This document shows, one piece after another, positions 9,067-18,381 of a stretch of DNA of 56,548 nucleotides; position 1 is the stretch's first letter, and each line of letters begins with the position of its first letter. A program made the translations under genes and the position numbers. Location of the stretch: positions 1-56,548 of the forward strand of contig DHVX01000009.1 in NCBI GenBank assembly GCA_002412885.1, written 5' to 3'. The notes under the pieces were generated by a model that was given only the letters and a program-made list of their open reading frames with translations, was not told the origin of the DNA and did not search any database. This DNA is from Bacteroidales bacterium UBA5197. GTDB lineage: Bacteria > Bacteroidota > Bacteroidia > Bacteroidales > Lentimicrobiaceae.

Positions 9067-9663
9067 TCACTTTTGTTTTTTAGGTGTTGACTCAGTTCTC
9101 ATCGGTGGAATCTTCAAACCTTCTTCCGAACTGTCAATCAGGATTTCCAACCTCCTTCTTCGGGTGGCTTGCTGTTTTGGGCTCATAATCCAATAAGCGC
9201 ATATATTTTTGTATGTGTCTGATCTGCTGATGAAAAAGGAATAAGCTTTTGGATGTTCTTTTAATTCTGCTTCAAACTCCTGACTAAGCTTTGCTTTGGC
9301 ACGATCGGCTGTGTAGTTGTCTGTTTTCGCAGGATTGCGTTTTTCGAAAATCGCAATGCCCGAAGGTTTCATTAATCCGGCCTGCGTCAGTTCTTCAACC
9401 CTTTTGATGTTGATCATGCTCCAAACGCTGTCTGCACGACGGGGCGTAAACCTGATTTTGTAACACTTTTCGTCAACCGACATTGTTTTGCCATCAATCC
9501 ATCCGTAACACAAAGCAATTTCCACAGCTTCAGGATAAGTGAATCCAATGGTTTGATCTTTCCGCTTTTTCAGAAAGCCAAGCCATAATTCTTTCTCATG
9601 ACTGTGATTGATTTCCAGCCAGTTGACGAATTCGCTCCCATCCTGAAAGAATACCGGATCCAT
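9067..9663 (-). CDS. YdeI/OmpD-associated family protein
   Basis: This protein of 198 residues matches the YdeI/OmdA family, with FxxGSEFVNWLE near the start, ELWLGFLKK, YPEAVEIALCYGWIDG (around 45-60), RFTPRRADSVWSMIN and a C-terminal Lys/Arg-rich tail after PPMRTE. Family members are small cytoplasmic proteins. Some are linked to resistance to cationic peptides, but the biochemical role is not established. The stop is 17 bp from the start region of the secreted propeller gene on the same strand, so the two may form one transcript. Confidence 0.85.
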   Translation of the reverse strand: MDPVFFQDGSEFVNWLEINHSHEKELWLGFLKKRKDQTIGFTYPEAVEIALCYGWIDGKTMSVDEKCYKIRFTPRRADSVWSMINIKRVEELTQAGLMKPSGIAIFEKRNPAKTDNYTADRAKAKLSQEFEAELKEHPKAYSFFISRSDTYKNICAYWIMSPKQQATRRRRLEILIDSSEEGLKIPPMRTESTPKKQK

Positions 9664-9910
9664 ATGATTTGCAATATTTGAAGATGCGTTTATTGATTCA
9701 CGAAAATAGCAATTAACTGCTTATCACTTACTAAAAAGATGAAGAACGGAAAGAATACTTTTCATAAAAATGAATGACATTAATAAATATCCGAAACGTA
9801 GAAATGAACCAACTCCATCCTGAAAGGTTAATACAATCCTGAACAGACAGCAATTGCCTGCAGTTTTTTTAATATTCTCGGGCAAAGATTAATTAACTAA
9901 AACCACATCA
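9664..9910. other. Divergent intergenic region
   Basis: This AT-rich spacer lies between the divergently transcribed YdeI-family and TolB-like genes. I see no open frame, repeat or convincing TAnnTTTG box. Confidence 0.3.
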
Positions 9911-11035
9911 ATGAAATTTCTGACCCTTTTTACTGCATTATTACTTTCAATTTTAACACTTCAATTATTTGCCGGCAAACCTGCTGACCCATGTAAACTA
10001 TGCGGTCACGATGCTCCTGCTTCAAAACCGGATAGTTCAATCCATTATTCGCAGGAGAAACATCTGAAAAACATTCGCCAGCTCACCACACATGGCGATT
10101 ATGCTGAAGCCTATTTCAGTTTTGACGATACAAAAATTGCTTTTCAGGCAAAAAGCCAGAAATGGGGTGCAAAATGCGATCAGATTTACTATTTCCCGTT
10201 CAGCGATGGCCATATGATGGATCATGTGCCGCAACTGATCAGCAATGGATTGGGGCGCACAACCTGCTCTTATTTTATGCCGGGCGACACTTCCATTCTT
10301 TATGCATCAACGCGTTCGGGAGGGCCCGATTGTCCGCCTGAGCCTGAAAGACGTGCCGATGGCAAATATCTTTGGCCCATTTACCCCGATTTCGATATCT
10401 ATGTTGCGAATCTAAAAGGTGAAATAATTGATACCCTGGTGAAAAATCCGGGCTACGATGCCGAAGCCACCGTTTCGCCCGATGGCAAAATCGTTGTATT
10501 CACTTCCGATCGTACCGGAGACCTTGAATTATTTACCTGCAATATTGATGGCAGCGATGTGAAACAGGTAACTTTTGGCCTGGGTTATGATGGTGGAGCT
10601 TTCTTTTCACCTGATAGCAAAAGGTTGGTTTTCAGATCTTCCAGACCTAAAACTCCCGAGGATATCAAGGAATATCAGGATTTGCTGAAAGAAGGTCTGG
10701 TGGCTCCTACAGAAATGGAAATATACACCTGCAATGTTGATGGCAGTGATCTGCAGCAGGTTACAAATCTGGGCAAAGCCAACTGGGCGCCATTTTATCA
10801 TCCTTCCGGAAACAAAATCCTCTTCAGTTCAAATCATGCCAGTGCACGTGGCTTTGAGTTTAATCTCTATATGATAAACACCGATGGAACCGGCCTTGAA
10901 CGTGTTTCTTATGATCCCGTTTTTGATGCGTTCCCAATGTTTTCATACGATGGCAAAAAATTGATTTTCTCGTCAAACCGCAACAATGGCGGTACTCGCG
11001 ACACCAATTTATTTATTGCCGATTGGGTTGATTAG
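9911..11035 (+). CDS. Secreted TolB-like beta-propeller (PD40 repeats)
   Basis: This protein of 374 residues has a signal peptide (MKFLTLFTALLLSILTLQLFAG) and a CKLCGH pair of cysteines just after it. At least four PD40/WD40-like repeats follow: ATVSPDGKIVVFTSDRTGD, FFSPDSKRLVFRSSR, FYHPSGNKILFSSN and MFSYDGKKLIFSSNRN. Repeats of this type form the propeller of TolB and of DPP-family N-terminal domains, but no peptidase domain follows. The protein is probably periplasmic or surface-exposed and binds a partner protein or ligand. It is monocistronic, with a strong terminator directly downstream. Confidence 0.85.
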   Translation: MKFLTLFTALLLSILTLQLFAGKPADPCKLCGHDAPASKPDSSIHYSQEKHLKNIRQLTTHGDYAEAYFSFDDTKIAFQAKSQKWGAKCDQIYYFPFSDGHMMDHVPQLISNGLGRTTCSYFMPGDTSILYASTRSGGPDCPPEPERRADGKYLWPIYPDFDIYVANLKGEIIDTLVKNPGYDAEATVSPDGKIVVFTSDRTGDLELFTCNIDGSDVKQVTFGLGYDGGAFFSPDSKRLVFRSSRPKTPEDIKEYQDLLKEGLVAPTEMEIYTCNVDGSDLQQVTNLGKANWAPFYHPSGNKILFSSNHASARGFEFNLYMINTDGTGLERVSYDPVFDAFPMFSYDGKKLIFSSNRNNGGTRDTNLFIADWVD

Positions 11036-11061
11036 CAGATTTCATTAGAAACATTAAAATT

Positions 11062-11096
11062 AATCCGCACCGTTATTTCAGGTGCGGATTTTTTTG
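11062..11096 (+). terminator. Intrinsic terminator of the TolB-like gene
   Basis: AATCCGCACC (11062-11071) pairs perfectly with GGTGCGGATT (11081-11090) around a 9-nt loop and is followed by a T-run (TTTTTG). It sits 27 bp after the stop codon. Confidence 0.92.
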
Positions 11097-11103
11097 TCTG
11101 AAA

Positions 11104-11171
11104 GTCAGGGCTTGACTTGAAATTACCATGTTTTTGCAAAATACTTGTTTTCAAATTAGTCAAACCCTGAC
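11104..11171 (+). repeat. GTCAG hairpin element, copy R1
   Basis: The left arm GTCAGGGCTTGACT (11104-11117) pairs with the right arm AGTCAAACCCTGAC (11158-11171) over 14 positions with one G-T pair. This is a 68-bp unit of the dispersed family described in the findings. Confidence 0.8.
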
Positions 11172-11417
11172 TTACGGATTTTAGGATTACAAAGAAGTCC
11201 AGGCAGAACTTCGTTTTATCAGGCAATGTCGAAGATACTAAGTATCACCAAATGAGCTAAAAAATTTCGTGTAACTTAGAGTCTTTGTGCCTTAGTGGCA
11301 AAAAAAATAAGCAATCTATGTATTCTTAAATTTTCTTAATCCCATCAAAAGCTGTAAGTTTGCCAACGATTCTTTTAAGCAACCATATTTTTTAATTCAT
11401 TGAATAAAAGCACGTTA
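11172..11417. other. Intergenic region upstream of transketolase
   Basis: After copy R1 the region holds a degenerate word cluster around 11265-11310 (AACTTAGAG, CTTTGTGCCTTAGTGGC followed by an A-run), a kind of intergenic repeat common in Bacteroidota. No open frame is supported. Confidence 0.35.
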
Positions 11418-13457
11418 ATGAACAAAGACATTACAACTTCCGCTGCCGACAACATTCGGATTCTTTCAGCTGCTATGGTCGAAAAAGCCAGATCGGGGCA
11501 CCCGGGTGGTGCGATGGGTGGTGCTGATTTTATCAACATCCTTTTCCCGGAGTTCCTTCGCTATGATCCGTCTGATATGGGATGGTTTATGCGCGATCGT
11601 TTCTTCCTCGATCCCGGTCATATGTCGCCAATGCTTTATTCGGTGCTGGCCTTATCGGGATTATACAGCATGGATGATCTGAAAAATTTCAGGCAGTGGG
11701 GAAGTTGTACCCCGGGTCATCCCGAAGTGGACAAAATGCGCGGCGTTGAAAATACTTCAGGTCCTCTTGGCCAGGGACATACCATGGCCGTTGGTGCTGC
11801 CATTGCAGAGCGTTTCCTCTGTGCCCGCTTCGGCGAATGGATGTCGCACAAAACATTTACTTTTATTTCGGATGGTGGCGTTCAGGAAGAAATTTCGCAG
11901 TCAGCCGGTCGTATTGCAGGTTTCCTGGGTTTGAACAACCTGATTATGTTCTACGATTCAAACGATATTCAGCTTTCTACCGATACCAATGTAGTTACCA
12001 ACGAAAACACTGCCATGAAATATGAATCATGGGGATGGAATGTGGTGACCATCGAGGGAAATGAAGCCAATGCAATCCGCCTGGCTTTGACACAGGCTCT
12101 TGAAGAAAAGGAAAGGCCGACGCTTATTATTGGCAAAACCATTATGGGTAAAGGCGCACTTACCGCTGATGGGAGCAGTTTTGAGCGCAAATGTGCAACC
12201 CACGGAATGCCGCTTGGCGAAGCAGGTGCTTCGTTTGAAAATACCATCAGAAATCTTGGCGGCGATCCTGAGAATCCTTTTGTTATTTTTCCGGAAGTTG
12301 CTGAGTTTTACAATCAAAAGAAAGAAGAAAAAATAGCTGAAGCAAAACAGCGGAAAGCTTTGCAGCAGGAATGGGCAGCAAAGAATCCTGAACTATCAAC
12401 AAAGCTGGATGATTATCTTTCAGGAAAATTGCCCGATCTTGACTTCAGTTCCGTTGCCATGAAACCCGGCATCGCCACACGTGCAGCATCATCAGCTGTG
12501 CTTGGCTATCTTGCGAAGAATGTGGGAAATATGATTGTTTCATCAGCCGACCTCGCCAACAGCGACAAAACCGATGGATTCCTCAAGGAAACAAAACCAT
12601 TTGCAAAAGGTGATTTCAGCGGTGCTTTTTTGCAGGCTGGAGTGAGCGAATTGACCATGGCTGCGATTTGCAACGGCATTGCATTGCATGGAGGCGTTTG
12701 GGCAGCATGTGCTACATTTTTTGTCTTCAGTGATTACATGAAGCCAGCCATTCGTCTTTCAGCTTTAATGGGACTGCCCGTAAAATACATCTGGAGTCAC
12801 GATGCCTTCAGGGTTGGAGAAGATGGTCCTACCCATCAACCTGTAGAACAGGAAGCTCAGATCCGCCTGCTCGAAAAGCTGAAAAATCATCACGGTCAGA
12901 TGAGCTTGCTGGCGCTTCGCCCTGCTGATGCTGCCGAAACTGCTGTTGCCTGGAAAATGGCAATGGAAAACAAAGATACGCCGACTGCCCTGATTTTCTC
13001 CAGACAAAACATTGCAGATTTGCCTGTAAAAGAAGGGGTCAGCGCTTACGAAAGTGCTTTAAAAGCTGAGAGAGGGGCATACATTGTGCAGGATTGCAAA
13101 GGAACCCCTGATGTAATTTTACTGGCAAGTGGGTCAGAAGTTTCCACGCTGGTGGATGGTGCTGCATTGCTGGTTTCAGAGAAAAATCTGAAAATCAGAA
13201 TAGTCTCCGTAATTTCAGAGGGATTGTTCCGCAATCAGCAGAAAGCCTATCAGGATCAGGTAATTATGCCGGGTGTTCCTGTTTTCGGACTTACCGCAGG
13301 ATTACCCGTAACGCTCGCCGGATTGGTTGGCGAAAAAGGCAAAATATGGGGATTGGATCACTTTGGCTATTCGGCGCCCGCAAAGGTGCTGGATGAAAAG
13401 TTCGGATTTACTGCTCAGAATGTTTATAATCAGGTGGTTGAGTTACTTGGTTTGTAG
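11418..13457 (+). CDS. tkt: Transketolase
   Basis: Transketolase uses thiamine diphosphate to transfer two-carbon ketol units between sugar phosphates in the non-oxidative pentose phosphate pathway. The N-terminal half has KARSGHPGGAMGGAD, GPLGQGH and the TPP/Mg segment SDGGVQEE with D...N downstream; this variant of the usual GDG...EG is the form found in Bacteroidales. The middle half begins at ATRAASSAVLG, with VGEDGPTHQPVEQ and LRPADAAET, and the C-terminal domain starts near ILLASGSEVS. I chose ATG 11418 (679 residues). An upstream TTG at 11400 in frame would add six residues. A strong terminator follows. Confidence 0.95.
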   Translation: MNKDITTSAADNIRILSAAMVEKARSGHPGGAMGGADFINILFPEFLRYDPSDMGWFMRDRFFLDPGHMSPMLYSVLALSGLYSMDDLKNFRQWGSCTPGHPEVDKMRGVENTSGPLGQGHTMAVGAAIAERFLCARFGEWMSHKTFTFISDGGVQEEISQSAGRIAGFLGLNNLIMFYDSNDIQLSTDTNVVTNENTAMKYESWGWNVVTIEGNEANAIRLALTQALEEKERPTLIIGKTIMGKGALTADGSSFERKCATHGMPLGEAGASFENTIRNLGGDPENPFVIFPEVAEFYNQKKEEKIAEAKQRKALQQEWAAKNPELSTKLDDYLSGKLPDLDFSSVAMKPGIATRAASSAVLGYLAKNVGNMIVSSADLANSDKTDGFLKETKPFAKGDFSGAFLQAGVSELTMAAICNGIALHGGVWAACATFFVFSDYMKPAIRLSALMGLPVKYIWSHDAFRVGEDGPTHQPVEQEAQIRLLEKLKNHHGQMSLLALRPADAAETAVAWKMAMENKDTPTALIFSRQNIADLPVKEGVSAYESALKAERGAYIVQDCKGTPDVILLASGSEVSTLVDGAALLVSEKNLKIRIVSVISEGLFRNQQKAYQDQVIMPGVPVFGLTAGLPVTLAGLVGEKGKIWGLDHFGYSAPAKVLDEKFGFTAQNVYNQVVELLGL

Positions 13458-13545
13458 GCGTTTATCAGATGGTGATAGGTTAGAAATAACCTGAGTGGAG
13501 ATGCCGGTCATGGATCATTATTGATTGATTTTCTCAATCCATAAT

Positions 13546-13584
13546 AAAAACGGAGTATTGCTTTGAGCAATGTCTCCGTTTTTT
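13546..13584 (+). terminator. Intrinsic terminator of transketolase
   Basis: AAAAACGGAG (13546-13555) pairs with CTCCGTTTTT (13574-13583), and the loop contains a second perfect stem, ATTGCT/AGCAAT. The downstream arm ends in a T-run. It lies about 90 bp after the tkt stop. Confidence 0.88.
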
Positions 13585-13722
13585 GCTTTAGAAGATTTGA
13601 TTTTTAAAAATTATTATTGTCGGCTCTGGCCATATTTAAATTGTAAATGTCTTAATTCACTTCTTTTTAATGTTCACTCCCAAAACCTCTTTTCAAAATC
13701 AATAAACCCAAACCAAAATCCT

Positions 13723-13730
13723 TATCTTTG
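13723..13730 (+). promoter_or_regulatory. Bacteroidota -7 box of guaA
   Basis: TATCTTTG fits TAnnTTTG exactly and lies 4 bp before the ATG at 13735. The transcript should start at or within a few bases of the start codon. This rules out the longer in-frame start at 13570 and implies a leaderless or nearly leaderless mRNA. Confidence 0.75.
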
Positions 13731-13734
13731 CGCC

Positions 13735-15264
13735 ATGCAGGAAACCATTCTTATTCTCGATTTCGGATCGCAGTACACCCAGCTTATAGCACGCAGGGTC
13801 AGGGAGTTAAATGTTTATTGTGAAATCTATCCTTTCAATAAAATACCGGAAATTACACCGTGGATCAAAGGAGTAATTCTATCCGGAAGCCCGTTTTCGG
13901 TGCGCGATAAGGATGCACCCTATCCCGATTTATCCATTATCCGCTCAAAAGTTCCTCTTCTGGCGGTTTGCTACGGGGCACAATATTTAGCCCAAACCTC
14001 GGGCGGCGAAGTTATGCCATCCAACAGCAGGGAATATGGCCGTGCGAATCTGGGATTTATTGATATCACCAACAAATTGCTGTCAGGAATGAGCCAGGGC
14101 AGTCAGGTGTGGATGTCGCATGGCGATACCATTCTGCACAAACCCGATCATTTTAAAATTATTGCCAGTACCGCTGATGTGGCAGTAGCTGGTTTTCAGG
14201 TAGATAATGAGCAAACCTGGGGTATTCAGTTTCACCCCGAAGTGTATCATACTTCCGAAGGCGCTGTGCTGCTGAAGAATTTTGTTGTGGGTATCTGTGG
14301 TTGTCATCAGGACTGGACTCCGGCCTCATTTATTGATTCAACAGTCGCTGAGCTTCAAAATCAGCTCGGAAATGATAAGGTATTGCTCGGACTTTCAGGT
14401 GGTGTTGATTCATCGGTGGCTGCTGTTTTGCTTCACAAAGCCATCGGCAAAAACCTGCACTGCATTTTTGTTGACAATGGCCTTCTCCGTAAGGATGAAT
14501 TTGCCAAAGTTCTGGATTCGTATAAACATATGGGTTTGAATGTAAAGGGTGTCGATGCAACCGATCTGTTTCTTGATGCGCTTGACGGAATCAGCGAACC
14601 TGAGCAAAAACGCAAAGCCATCGGCAAAACTTTTATTGATGTATTTGATCATGAAGCCCATCTGATTACCGATGTTAAATGGCTTGCACAAGGGACGATT
14701 TACCCCGATGTAATTGAATCAGTGTCGGTTAACGGACCTTCAGCAACCATCAAATCACATCATAATGTGGGTGGTTTGCCCGATTATATGAAACTTAAAG
14801 TGGTCGAACCTCTTAAAAGCCTGTTTAAAGACGAAGTACGAAGGGTTGGGGCAAGCCTGGAAATTGATCCGGATATTCTTAACCGCCACCCTTTTCCGGG
14901 TCCGGGACTTGGAATCAGAATACTTGGAGAAATCACCCGTGAAAAAATCAGGATACTTCAGGAAGCCGACGCAATTTTTATCGACGGATTAAAATCTTCA
15001 GGTTTGTACAAGGAAGTATGGCAGGCAGCCGTTATACTGTTGCCGGTTAAATCGGTTGGCGTAATGGGCGATGAACGGACTTACGAATATGTCATTGCAT
15101 TGCGTGCTGTGGGTTCCACCGATGGCATGACCGCAGATTGGTCGCATTTGCCTTATGAATTTCTGGCGAAAGTGTCCAACGATATCATCAATAAAGTGAA
15201 AGGTGTAAACCGCGTGGTTTATGATATCAGTTCAAAACCACCGGCAACCATTGAATGGGAATAA
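13735..15264 (+). CDS. guaA: GMP synthase (glutamine-hydrolysing)
   Basis: GuaA converts XMP, ATP and glutamine to GMP. The protein has 509 residues from the ATG at 13735. The class-I glutamine amidotransferase domain has nucleophile C79 in AVCYGAQ and the H167/E169 dyad in FHPEV. The ATP pyrophosphatase domain has the P-loop SGGVDSS (221-227), and the C-terminal dimerisation domain carries RHPFPGPGLGIRI. The length is close to the usual ~510-525. The frame stays open upstream to 13570, but those codons precede the promoter box and show no homology. The LysM/receptor gene starts 31 bp downstream and may be co-transcribed. Confidence 0.97.
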   Translation: MQETILILDFGSQYTQLIARRVRELNVYCEIYPFNKIPEITPWIKGVILSGSPFSVRDKDAPYPDLSIIRSKVPLLAVCYGAQYLAQTSGGEVMPSNSREYGRANLGFIDITNKLLSGMSQGSQVWMSHGDTILHKPDHFKIIASTADVAVAGFQVDNEQTWGIQFHPEVYHTSEGAVLLKNFVVGICGCHQDWTPASFIDSTVAELQNQLGNDKVLLGLSGGVDSSVAAVLLHKAIGKNLHCIFVDNGLLRKDEFAKVLDSYKHMGLNVKGVDATDLFLDALDGISEPEQKRKAIGKTFIDVFDHEAHLITDVKWLAQGTIYPDVIESVSVNGPSATIKSHHNVGGLPDYMKLKVVEPLKSLFKDEVRRVGASLEIDPDILNRHPFPGPGLGIRILGEITREKIRILQEADAIFIDGLKSSGLYKEVWQAAVILLPVKSVGVMGDERTYEYVIALRAVGSTDGMTADWSHLPYEFLAKVSNDIINKVKGVNRVVYDISSKPPATIEWE

Positions 15265-15295
15265 TTCCTGCATTTAAACCAAAGAAACTGACGAA

Positions 15296-17356
15296 GTGAA
15301 ACAAATCGTTATCTGGCTTTTATTTGTTGTTTGCATTGCCAATGCAGCGAGTGCGCAGGAAACTGAGATAAGCAAATCCCGCATTATAGAAACCTATAAG
15401 GGTAAGCAATACTACATTCATTTTGTTGATCAGGGTCAGACACTCTTTGCCATTTCTCGTGCTTACGGCGTTTCGCTTGAAGAAGTGAAGCTGGCAAATC
15501 CTGATGCAGGAGAAACCCTTAAGCCAAATCAGATGCTGATGATTCCGTTTGTTGAAACTTCAGCAGCAGGTCCTCAGGTTATCATTATTGAAAAGGGGAA
15601 GACCGTTGAACCTATTGCAGTTCCGGTTCAGCCAAAGCAAACAGATTCGGGTCAGATACAGCACATCGTTGCACCTAAAGAAACATGGTATGCACTTTCA
15701 AGGCAATATCAGGTTCCTGTGAAGGAGATTATTTCAGCCAATCCTGGTGTGGATACTTTAAGGATAGGAATGACGGTGAATATACCTCCTGCTCCCGAAA
15801 AAATTATTGAATTACCTCCACGTTATGGGTTTGTTACATATGTGGTTGCCCCTAAGGAAACCTTGTATGGCATTGCGACAAGGTTTAAAATCACAGTTGA
15901 AGAATTGGTGAATATCAACCCGGTTCTAAAGGAAGGTCTGAAAGTAGATCAACTGATTTATGTGCCTTCAATCACTTCCGTAGCAGATCAAACCCCTGGT
16001 TCCGGCGGTTTTACTCTCCATGAAGTTAAGCGCAAGGAAACGCTTTACAGCATTTCTAAAATGTATAATGTTGATATTAAAGATATTCTTGTTGCCAATC
16101 CGGGTTTAGACGGAAAACTCAGAAAAAATGATATAATCCGCATTCCTGTTAAGAAAGAGCCTGTTGTTGTTCCACCTGAAAATAAAATTATTCAGGGGCG
16201 TGATGTTTTTCAGGAAGCAATGGAGCCTGTCAAGCCTATGGTTTGTCTTACCCAGCCTCACCGACAGGTCTTCAATGTGGCTTTGATGATTCCATTTCAA
16301 CTGGATTATGCCGATAGCATCAGGGTGTCAGATCCTTCATCGCTGAAATTACCTTCCGATTTTCGTTCGCTTGATTTTATTCAGTTCTATGAAGGCGCAA
16401 TGATTGCCGCTGAAGACGTTGCCGGAATAGGCGCAAACATAAAAATTCATGCTTTTGATACTGATGCAGGCAGCAGCCTTACCAAAACCCGTCGTGTACT
16501 TTCAGGGCAAACCATCCGCGATATGGATCTGATCATCGGACCATTTTTCGCCAACAGCTTCGAACTTGTTTCTGCATTTGCGATGGATCATAAAATACCC
16601 ATTGTCAATCCATTGTCAGAACGAAGTGAAATTATTGAAGCAAATCCTTATGTCGTAAAAATGCAGCCTTCGGGTTGGAGCAGCTATAGCAATGCAGCAC
16701 AGAAAATTGCATCAGTTTATCCCGATGCCAATTTTACCATCATGCGACGTGATCATGCCGAAAACAACAGCATGGCATCTGTTTTCCAATCTGCGTTAAG
16801 CAAAACAATTGAAAACCCAGGCCGCATTCATGAAGTGGTTTACAGTCAGGTGTATGCGTCAGGGCTTATTAAAAGTTTAGTACCCGGAAAAACCAATGTT
16901 ATTTTTCTGCTGACTTCTGACAAAGCACTTATTCCCTCATTGCTTAGGCAATTGAACGATGTTCGTGAGAAATATAATATTGTTGTTGTTGGTCTTGCCG
17001 ATTGGGAGGATATGGAAATGGATTTCAGTTATCTGCATAATCTGGAGGCCCACTTTTTCTCTCCATGGTTTGTCGATTACAGATCTGATCGGGTAACCAG
17101 CTATATTGCTGAGTTCAGAAAACGATATGAAGGCGAGCCTGAATTAGAGCGATATGCATATCTGGGTTACGACATTACCCGTTATTTTCTTGAAGCCATG
17201 TATAATTTCGGGCCAGACTTTCTGAATTGCCTTCCCGACATCAATAACCCCATGCTCAGCAGTGATTTCCGATTTTACAAAACACCTTCAGGTGGATACG
17301 AAAACACAGGGGTAATGGTTTATAAGCTTAAGGATTTTTCGAAAATAGGACTATAG
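15296..17356 (+). CDS. Secreted protein with four LysM domains and a type-1 periplasmic-binding-like domain
   Basis: This protein of 686 residues starts at GTG 15296 and has a signal peptide (MKQIVIWLLFVVCIANAASAQ). Four LysM modules lie at about 41-84, 122-164, 181-224 and 240-284, with words such as GQTLFAISRAYGV, KETWYALSRQYQV, KETLYGIATRFKI and KETLYSISKMYNV. LysM binds peptidoglycan or other GlcNAc polymers. Residues ~325-686 resemble the type-1 periplasmic-binding fold of ABC amino-acid receptors (FYEGAMIAAEDVAG, IIGPFFANSFELVSAFAMDHKIPIVNPLS). It has no ABC partner here. It probably acts as a wall-bound sensor, scaffold or lipoprotein-like factor. The gene follows guaA closely. Confidence 0.85.
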   Translation: MKQIVIWLLFVVCIANAASAQETEISKSRIIETYKGKQYYIHFVDQGQTLFAISRAYGVSLEEVKLANPDAGETLKPNQMLMIPFVETSAAGPQVIIIEKGKTVEPIAVPVQPKQTDSGQIQHIVAPKETWYALSRQYQVPVKEIISANPGVDTLRIGMTVNIPPAPEKIIELPPRYGFVTYVVAPKETLYGIATRFKITVEELVNINPVLKEGLKVDQLIYVPSITSVADQTPGSGGFTLHEVKRKETLYSISKMYNVDIKDILVANPGLDGKLRKNDIIRIPVKKEPVVVPPENKIIQGRDVFQEAMEPVKPMVCLTQPHRQVFNVALMIPFQLDYADSIRVSDPSSLKLPSDFRSLDFIQFYEGAMIAAEDVAGIGANIKIHAFDTDAGSSLTKTRRVLSGQTIRDMDLIIGPFFANSFELVSAFAMDHKIPIVNPLSERSEIIEANPYVVKMQPSGWSSYSNAAQKIASVYPDANFTIMRRDHAENNSMASVFQSALSKTIENPGRIHEVVYSQVYASGLIKSLVPGKTNVIFLLTSDKALIPSLLRQLNDVREKYNIVVVGLADWEDMEMDFSYLHNLEAHFFSPWFVDYRSDRVTSYIAEFRKRYEGEPELERYAYLGYDITRYFLEAMYNFGPDFLNCLPDINNPMLSSDFRFYKTPSGGYENTGVMVYKLKDFSKIGL

Positions 17357-17359
17357 GGC

Positions 17360-17401
17360 TAATTTCTAATTTCTAATTTCTAATTTCTGATTTCTGATTT
17401 C
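17360..17401. repeat. Tandem 7-bp repeat (TAATTTC/TGATTTC)
   Basis: There are four TAATTTC units followed by two TGATTTC units, head to tail, filling the gap between the LysM gene and the next lipoprotein gene. It is a simple sequence expansion that places the T-rich tract directly upstream of the ATG at 17408. Confidence 0.9.
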
Positions 17402-17407
17402 CATTTT

Positions 17408-18088
17408 ATGCCAATTATTATGAAGCCAATTATCATTTACTGTTTATTAATAATGATAACCTTTTCATCATGCTCATTTGCTGTTAAAAAAATGGTAGGA
17501 TTAAAAAGTCCGAAGGTTCAAACAAAGGAAAGTGTCACAGATTATCTGAAGAAAGCTCATTGCCCGTTTAACTATGGGTACATTCTGAAGGGAACCTCCG
17601 ATAGTTTGACGGTGTTCACAAACATTATGAAGGGTTTTGGTGATGTTGAGTTATTGTTTGGTAATGATGGTATCAGATATTGCTATAAGGGAACTGAAAC
17701 ATGCATTGGAGTTCAGTTGCGAAAGGCATTTCTTGAGTTTCATAGTAATTATTTTCCATGCATTGGAGATACAAACAGTTTGGATTCTTATCTCTCAATT
17801 TTAGAGCCGTTGAACTCCGGATCAGATATGGTACTTGAAGAACCTGTCGACTATTATATGTTGGTTTACTGGAGTAGATTTTCAGGAAGCCGGAAACGCT
17901 TGCAGAATGATTTTGAATGGATGAATGATTTGAAGGCTGAGTCGGATCTAAAGCTATCCATTGTACTTGTAAATGTTGATATGCAGGCGGATTGGGGACT
18001 GAAAGCCGGAAAAAAGATGAAAATGAAGTTCAGATTATTGGGTAAGAGGTCAGGTTCTCTGGAATTTGGTGAGATTCCTCAAAGTTGA
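17408..18088 (+). CDS. Putative lipoprotein, function unknown
   Basis: The frame codes for 226 residues; ATG 17420 (MKPIIIYCLLIMITFSSCSF) gives the cleaner lipoprotein signal, with lipobox FSSC. The mature part is a soluble mixed alpha/beta protein with several cysteines (HCPFNYGY, RYCYKGTETCIG, NYFPCIGD) and no recognised domain. The start lies 6 bp after a 7-bp tandem repeat. It is probably anchored to a membrane facing the periplasm or exterior. Cysteine content is high for its size, which may mean disulfides. I do not recognise the family. Confidence 0.7.
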   Translation: MPIIMKPIIIYCLLIMITFSSCSFAVKKMVGLKSPKVQTKESVTDYLKKAHCPFNYGYILKGTSDSLTVFTNIMKGFGDVELLFGNDGIRYCYKGTETCIGVQLRKAFLEFHSNYFPCIGDTNSLDSYLSILEPLNSGSDMVLEEPVDYYMLVYWSRFSGSRKRLQNDFEWMNDLKAESDLKLSIVLVNVDMQADWGLKAGKKMKMKFRLLGKRSGSLEFGEIPQS

Positions 18089-18167
18089 GGTTTAGGTTAA
18101 GGTTGTGCTTTGTTCCGATAGCTATCGGTATCGCTCAGCAACCGAGATTGAGGCTAAGGTAGAGATA

Positions 18168-18261
18168 GTCATATCTTGACTTAATAATACATAGCTCTGG
18201 CAAGATGCTTGTTTGAGATTAGTCAAACTCTGACATGAAAAAATGCTAGTCGGAGCCTGAC
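18168..18261 (+). repeat. GTCAG hairpin element, copy R2 with an extra right arm
   Basis: The left arm GTCATATCTTGACT (18168-18181, three differences from consensus) and right arm AGTCAAACTCTGAC (18221-18234) make a 67-bp unit. A second right-arm-like word, AGTCGGAGCCTGAC, follows at 18248-18261. A palindromic word, CCGATAGCTATCGG, shared with 39500-39520, lies just upstream at 18117-18130. Confidence 0.7.
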
Positions 18262-18327
18262 TTGCGATCTCTCTGATAAAATACAAATAAATGTCAATCA
18301 GGGCTTTTTATTTACAGAAAATATCCG

Positions 18328-18335
18328 TTACTTTG
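18328..18335 (+). promoter_or_regulatory. Probable -7 box of rpsP-rimM
   Basis: TTACTTTG, followed by CACCCC, is a near match to TAnnTTTG. It lies 46 bp upstream of the rpsP ATG. Confidence 0.55.
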
Positions 18336-18381
18336 CACCCCTGTTAAAAATCACAAATTTTAATTACTAAATTCAAGTTTT

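Noticed and set aside
13570..13734. N-terminal extension of guaA
   Set aside because: A perfect -7 promoter box lies at 13723-13730, inside the extension, and GuaA homology starts at ATG 13735.
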